DNA from: Halovivax sp.
GTDB lineage: Archaea > Halobacteriota > Halobacteria > Halobacteriales > Natrialbaceae
DNA: 6,359 nucleotides
Direction: 5' to 3'
Assembly: GCA_007119345.1 (NCBI GenBank)
Contig: SKPV01000224.1
Coordinates: forward strand, 1 to 6,359
Shown here: positions 1 to 3,376 of the stretch, piece after piece
Numbering within the stretch: position 1 is the stretch's first letter
How the letters are laid out: each line of letters starts with the position of its first letter
Notes under the pieces: generated by a model
What the model was told of the DNA's origin: nothing
Database searches by the model: none
The model's input: only the letters and a program-made list of their open reading frames with translations
Position numbers and translations under genes: made by a program

Positions 1-212
1 ACCATCCGGAAGTCAGCGCCTTCCACCACGAGTTCGGCGTCGACGTTCGCGACGTGCCGATCTGGCGCATGGGCGGCGTCGAGGGCGAGCCCCAGTCCGC
101 GCTGCTCGACGACGACGCGGGTGCCGCCCGGGTCACGTACGCCGCGGACGGGGACCGCCTCACGCTGACGGTCGACGAGCGCCTGGAGGTCGTCGGCGTC
201 GAGCGATCGTAG
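1..212 (+). CDS. C-terminal end of an unrecognised haloarchaeal protein (partial)
   Basis: The 5' end lies outside the window; the first complete codon is at base 3 and the stop is TAG at 210-212, leaving 69 residues. The frame begins HPEVSAFHHEFGVDVRDVPI and ends LTVDERLEVVGVERS. It was chosen because it is open to the left edge, is acidic, and has the G/C-ending third positions seen in the real genes here, whereas the other two forward frames read as Arg/Ser/Thr-rich shadows. The tail (roughly the last 25 residues) alternates polar and hydrophobic residues like beta strands. There is no membrane segment, no cysteine and no catalytic motif I recognise. I do not know the family, and the function cannot be inferred from this fragment. 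The next gene on the same strand starts 294 bases downstream behind its own promoter, so co-transcription is not suggested. Confidence 0.7.
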   Translation, partial: HPEVSAFHHEFGVDVRDVPIWRMGGVEGEPQSALLDDDAGAARVTYAADGDRLTLTVDERLEVVGVERS

Positions 213-283
213 TTCGACGCCGAGAGCGCTCGCGCCGGAAGGTTCCCGGGTCGATCCGCACCCGGCCGAGGGTTCGATTTGGT

Positions 284-420
284 GACCGGATTCTCACCCG
301 CTCGGTCGAGGGCCCGCACCCGGCGACCGGATTCTCACTCACTCCTTCGACCCCGCCCTCGCGACCGGATTCTCACCCGCTCGGTCGAGGGCCCGCACCC
401 GGCGACCGGTTTCTCGCCCG
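284..420. repeat. Cluster of four ~40-bp tandem intergenic repeat units
   Basis: The motif GACCGG-A/T-TTCTC starts at 284, 325, 363 and 404, so successive spacings are 41, 38 and 41 bases. Units 284-324 and 363-403 are identical over all 41 bases. Unit 325-362 shares only the first 14 bases and then diverges into a pyrimidine-rich stretch. Unit 404-420 is a truncated and slightly altered copy. A degenerate partial copy of the unit's end (CCGCACCCGGC) lies further left at 256-266. Within the full units GACCG can pair with CGGTC 14 bases later (284-288 with 303-307; 363-367 with 382-386), and CTCGGTCGAG (301-310, 380-389) is itself a short inverted repeat. The cluster sits in the 294-base non-coding stretch 213-506, upstream of the transporter promoter. 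Function unknown: binding-site array or replication-slippage product are both possible. Confidence 0.85.
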
Positions 421-421
421 T

Positions 422-469
422 CGGACAGAACGAAACTTCTGTATCGGGGCGGACAGAACTGTCGTTCTG
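422..469. promoter_or_regulatory. Two operator-like palindromes upstream of the transporter promoter
   Basis: Site 1 is ACAGAA-cgaaac-TTCTGT at 425-442 and site 2 is CAGAAC-tgtc-GTTCTG at 454-469. Both share the core CAGAA-N6-TTCTG. The left flanks are also identical, giving the direct repeat CGGACAGAAC at 422-431 and 450-459, so the two sites are exactly 28 bp apart. Site 2 ends one base before the TATA box, over the position where the TFB recognition element would lie. This is the arrangement expected for a dimeric helix-turn-helix regulator. Bound there, it could repress by blocking TBP/TFB, or recruit them. No regulator gene is in the window and I cannot assign the motif to a known family. 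Confidence 0.6.
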
Positions 470-470
470 C

Positions 471-478
471 TTATATTT
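471..478 (+). promoter_or_regulatory. TATA box of the MFS transporter gene
   Basis: TTATATTT is the only AT-rich octamer in a GC-rich surround, centred about 32 bases before the ATG at 507. Archaeal transcription normally starts about 25 bases downstream of the TATA centre, near 500-503. That gives a leader of only a few bases and supports ATG 507 as a near-leaderless start. Confidence 0.7.
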
Positions 479-506
479 ATGGTCGGCCCCGGCCTCCGTC
501 GGGACG

Positions 507-1904
507 ATGCGAGGTCCATTCGAGAACGCCGCCTTTCGACGTCTCTTCGTCGGTCGCGTGATCACCAACGTCGGCGACAGCCTCTACTTCATCGGGGCGA
601 TGTGGCTCGCGTACAGTCTAACCGGCGATCCGTTTTACACCGGACTGGCCGGCTTCCTGACCATGGTCCCGCGGGCGTTCCAGTTCCTGGCCGGACCGCT
701 GGTCGATCGCTGGTCGCTGCGCCGAACGCTCGTCGGGACGCAACTCGCCCAGGCGCTGATCGTCTCGACGATCCCGCTGGTTCACCTCCTCGGCGCCCTG
801 ACGGTCTGGCACGTGCTGGTTATCATGCCCCTGCTGTCCGCGCTCAACCAGCTGGTCTACCCGGCCCAGAGCGCCGCTCTCCCGCGGATCCTCGACGACG
901 AGGATCTCGTGGCGGCCAACTCCGCGTTCTCGGTCGCCTACCAGGGCCTCGACATGGTCGCGAACGGCGTCGGCGGCGTCCTCATCGGCGTGATCGGCGC
1001 GGTCGCGCTGTTCGCGATCGACGCCGTCACCTTCGGGATCGCCGCGCTGGTGTTCGCGACGCTGTCGATCCCCGCGGCCGACGGCACCCCCGACGGCGAA
1101 TCCGGGACCCCGGCGCCGGGCGAGGCGACCGCCGAGCGCGAGCGATCGGCTCCCGACGCGCGCGAGGCGCCCGACGAGGCCACCGTCCCGGACGGCGGGC
1201 GGGACGCGGCGGCGGACGGCACCGCCCCGACCGAAGAGCGGGGGTCGTACCTCGCGCGGATGCGTGAGGGCGTGGACGCCGTCCGCGGCACGTTTCTCGT
1301 CCCGCTGATCGGCGCCGCGGTCGTCGCCAACTTCGCCGCGGGGATGGTGCTGGCGTCGCTTCCCCCGTACGCGGACGCGCTCGGCGTGCCGCCCGCGCTG
1401 AGTGCGATCGGCGTCGCGGGCGGGTACGGTCTGCTCATGGCCTCGTTCGCGGCCGGAACCTTCCTCGGGGCGCTGGGCGCGTCGCTGATCGAGGACCGCC
1501 CGTTCGGCCGCACGCTGGTCGTCGGCTTCGCCTGCACCGGCTCGCTCTGGACGGCGGGAGTGCTCGTCGACTGGCTCCCCGCGACGGCGTTGCTGTTCGC
1601 GCTCGCGCTCGTGCCGATCGGGGTGGTCAACGTTCAGATCGCCGCCATCGTCCAGTCGGCGCCCCCGAACGAGCTCGTCGGGCGAGTGAGCAGCCTCCTC
1701 AGCTCGTCGGTGTCCGCGCTGTTCCCCGTCGGCTCGCTCGCCGGCGGCGTCGTTGCGGGCGCGTTCGGTCCGCGGATCGCCATGGCCGCCTTCGGCGTCG
1801 TCGCCTGCACGCAGGCCGGGTACGTCCTCGCCCGGCGGGACCTCCGGACGCTCCCGGCCCCGGCGGCGGCGACGCTCGACGCGGACCCGGCCGGTATCAA
1901 CTGA
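507..1904 (+). CDS. Major facilitator superfamily (MFS) transporter, probable efflux permease
   Basis: The 465-residue product is an integral membrane protein with about twelve hydrophobic segments in two halves (roughly residues 15-188 and 262-442), the MFS layout. Residues 63-73 (GPLVDRWSLRR) match MFS motif A, the G-x3-D-R-x-x-R-R loop between helices 2 and 3. The stretch LVAANSAFSVAYQGLDMVAN (134-153) resembles the helix 5 region of the MFS_3 / enterobactin-exporter-like group. The halves are joined by a charged, Pro/Gly/Ala-rich loop at about 190-250, longer than usual and probably cytoplasmic and disordered. The open frame continues upstream to about 279, but ATG 507 is preferred: the protein begins there like an MFS helix 1, the TATA box fits it, and the upstream extension would translate the intergenic repeats. 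Substrate unknown; proton-coupled export of a small molecule, drug or siderophore is an inference from the family. Two palindromes overlapping the promoter suggest regulated expression. Confidence 0.88.
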   Translation: MRGPFENAAFRRLFVGRVITNVGDSLYFIGAMWLAYSLTGDPFYTGLAGFLTMVPRAFQFLAGPLVDRWSLRRTLVGTQLAQALIVSTIPLVHLLGALTVWHVLVIMPLLSALNQLVYPAQSAALPRILDDEDLVAANSAFSVAYQGLDMVANGVGGVLIGVIGAVALFAIDAVTFGIAALVFATLSIPAADGTPDGESGTPAPGEATAERERSAPDAREAPDEATVPDGGRDAAADGTAPTEERGSYLARMREGVDAVRGTFLVPLIGAAVVANFAAGMVLASLPPYADALGVPPALSAIGVAGGYGLLMASFAAGTFLGALGASLIEDRPFGRTLVVGFACTGSLWTAGVLVDWLPATALLFALALVPIGVVNVQIAAIVQSAPPNELVGRVSSLLSSSVSALFPVGSLAGGVVAGAFGPRIAMAAFGVVACTQAGYVLARRDLRTLPAPAAATLDADPAGIN

Positions 1905-1936
1905 TCGGGATCGCCGGAGTTGAGCGGTCCCGCTTT
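1897..1936. terminator. Possible terminator between convergent genes
   Basis: The stop codons of the transporter (1902-1904) and ahcY (1935-1937) are 30 bases apart. TCAACT (1897-1902) can pair with AGTTGA (1918-1923) across a 15-base loop. A small GC hairpin at 1924-1933 (GCG-gtcc-CGC) is followed on the + strand by TTT. There is no long T-tract, so this is weak support for a termination site. Confidence 0.25.
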
Positions 1937-3224
1937 ACGTCCCGTGATCCCAGCTGTCCATGTACTCGCGCTGGGTCTCGGACAGCGAGTCGAAGTCGAC
2001 GCCCTCGGCCTCGAGCTTGATCTCGGCGATCTCCCGATCCAGGGCGTCCGGGACGTCGTGGACGCCCGGTTCGTAGGCGTCGGCGTGCTCGCGGTCGAGC
2101 AGCTCGCGCACGCAGACCGCCTGGACGCCGAAGGACTGGTCCATGACCTCGACCGGGTGGCCGAGCGAGACGGGCGCGGCCAGGTTGACGAGCCGGCCCT
2201 CGGCGACGACGTTGAGCCGCCGGCCGTCGTCCATCTCGAACGCTTCGACGCCGTCGCGGGCCTCGTAGCGGTCCACCGCGAGGTCGTCGAGCGCGTCGAG
2301 GTCGATCTCGACGTCGAAGTGGCCCGCGTTGGCCAGCACGACGCCGTCGTCCATCCGCTCGAAGTGCTCGCGGACGACGACGTCGCGGTTCCCGGTCGTC
2401 GTCAGGAAGACGTCGCCGACCGCGGCCGCCTCGGCCATCGGCAGCACGTCGTAGCCCTCCATGTGCGCTTCGAGCGCCCGGCGCGGCTCGACCTCGGTGA
2501 CGATCACGTTCGCGTTCTGGCCGGCGGCCTTGCGCGCGACGCCCTTGCCGCAGTAGCCGAAGCCGGCGACGACGACCGTCTTGCCGGCCCACGAGAGGTT
2601 GGTGGTCATCGCGAGCGAGGCCAGCGAGGACTCGCCGGTGCCGTGGACGTTGTCGAACAGCCGCTTCATCGGCGTGTCGTTGACGGCGAAGACCGGATAG
2701 TCGAGGGCGCCGTCCGCGGCCATCGCGCGCAGCCGGTGGACGCCGGTCGTCGTCTCCTCGCAGCCGCCGACGATCCCCTCGATGAGTTCGGGGTAGTCCT
2801 CGTGGATCGCCGCCACGAGGTCCATCCCGTCGTCGACGGTGATCGTCGGCTCGTGGGCGATCGTCGCCTCGATCGCGGCGTAGTACTCCTCGGCGTCGAC
2901 CTCGCGCTTGGCGTAACTCGTGATGTTCTCGACGTCGTCCAGCGCCGCCGAGACGTCGTCGTGGGTCGACAGCGGGTTACAGCCCGTGACGGCCACCTCG
3001 GCGCCGCCGGCCGCCAGCGCCTCCACGAGGATGGCGGTCTTCGCCTCGACGTGCATCGCCATCGCGATCCGCTCGCCAGCGAGGGGCTGGTCGGCCTCGA
3101 ACTCCGCCCGGACGGCCGCCATGATGGGCATGTGCTGGCGCGCCCACTCCATCTTCCGGCGACCCGCCTCGCGTGCGGACTCGACGTCGTCGAGCTGGTC
3201 GGTGATCCGCGGGTACTCGGTCAT
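1935..3224 (-). CDS. ahcY: S-adenosylhomocysteine hydrolase (adenosylhomocysteinase)
   Basis: This cytoplasmic NAD-dependent enzyme reversibly splits S-adenosylhomocysteine into adenosine and homocysteine, relieving product inhibition of methyltransferases in the methionine cycle. The 429-residue product carries the family landmarks in order: His58 (AMAMHVEAKTA); CNPLSTHDD (82-90); DDGMDLVAAIH (131-141) with Asp131; EETTTGVHRL (156-165) with Glu156; NDTPMKRLFDN (182-192) with the catalytic-type Lys187, Asp191 and Asn192; the Rossmann NAD loop GFGYCGKG (221-228) followed by Glu244; NAGHFDVEID (299-308); and GRLVNLAAPVSLGHPVEVMD (343-362). It lacks the C-terminal Lys-Pro-Asp-His-Tyr-Arg-Tyr tail of eukaryotic enzymes and ends ...MDSWDHGT, in keeping with the shorter archaeal type; Thr196 replaces the active-site-lining Cys of the mammalian enzyme. 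ATG 3222-3224 fits a leaderless start. Some archaeal homologues prefer S-inosylhomocysteine, and the sequence alone does not settle the substrate. It converges with the transporter and diverges from the protease. Confidence 0.97.
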   Translation of the reverse strand: MTEYPRITDQLDDVESAREAGRRKMEWARQHMPIMAAVRAEFEADQPLAGERIAMAMHVEAKTAILVEALAAGGAEVAVTGCNPLSTHDDVSAALDDVENITSYAKREVDAEEYYAAIEATIAHEPTITVDDGMDLVAAIHEDYPELIEGIVGGCEETTTGVHRLRAMAADGALDYPVFAVNDTPMKRLFDNVHGTGESSLASLAMTTNLSWAGKTVVVAGFGYCGKGVARKAAGQNANVIVTEVEPRRALEAHMEGYDVLPMAEAAAVGDVFLTTTGNRDVVVREHFERMDDGVVLANAGHFDVEIDLDALDDLAVDRYEARDGVEAFEMDDGRRLNVVAEGRLVNLAAPVSLGHPVEVMDQSFGVQAVCVRELLDREHADAYEPGVHDVPDALDREIAEIKLEAEGVDFDSLSETQREYMDSWDHGT

Positions 3225-3246
3225 ACGTTAGCGGAGTGCGACCGGA

Positions 3247-3255
3247 GGGAAAACG
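3247..3255 (-). promoter_or_regulatory. Probable TATA element of ahcY
   Basis: Read on the minus strand this is CGTTTTCCC, the only T-rich run close to the start, with the four T's 26-29 bases before the ATG (3224). The spacing fits a leaderless archaeal transcript, but the match to a TATA box is poor. The much more AT-rich DNA beyond 3300 is too far away for a leaderless start and more likely serves the divergent gene. Confidence 0.35.
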
Positions 3256-3316
3256 CTACCGACACGGCTCGGTAGGTCCGAGGAGTGGACGGTCGCTGCC
3301 ACCGATTATCTCTATT

Positions 3317-3331
3317 AGTGAAATTATTATA
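3317..3331 (+). promoter_or_regulatory. Probable BRE/TATA promoter of the secreted protease gene
   Basis: GTGAAA (3318-3323) followed by TTATTATA (3324-3331) resembles an archaeal TFB recognition element plus TATA box, within the AT-rich stretch 3301-3390. Transcription would begin near 3354, giving a leader of about 22 bases before ATG 3377. A second AT-rich hexamer, TATATT at 3370-3375, could instead serve a transcript starting near the alternative TTG at 3401. Confidence 0.5.
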
Positions 3332-3376
3332 GCTTGGTAAGATCTATGTTTCTGCACTCTCGGAATTCGTATATTG

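Noticed and set aside
284..403. Possible mini CRISPR array (41-base repeat, 38-base spacer, 41-base repeat)
   Set aside because: The would-be spacer begins with the same 14 bases as the repeat, there are only two identical units, the last copy is degenerate, and no cas gene is in the window.
279..506. 76-codon N-terminal extension of the transporter
   Set aside because: The frame is open only because the DNA is GC-rich. It would translate the intergenic repeats, palindromes and TATA box, and give a basic, non-MFS leader.
160..568. Two small minus-strand frames (160-342 and 335-568) sharing the peptide VAGCGPSTERVRIR
   Set aside because: The shared peptide is simply the translated DNA repeat. 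The frames overlap real coding sequence and promoter elements, and have no start signals or family resemblance.
938..1630. 230-codon minus-strand frame within the transporter
   Set aside because: Ser/Ala/Pro/Thr-rich low-complexity translation antisense to a clear MFS gene, with no motif.
1920..3275. 451-codon plus-strand open frame
   Set aside because: It lies antisense to ahcY, which is unambiguous by its family motifs. The translation is low-complexity (Val/Asp/Arg/Leu-rich) with no recognisable domain.
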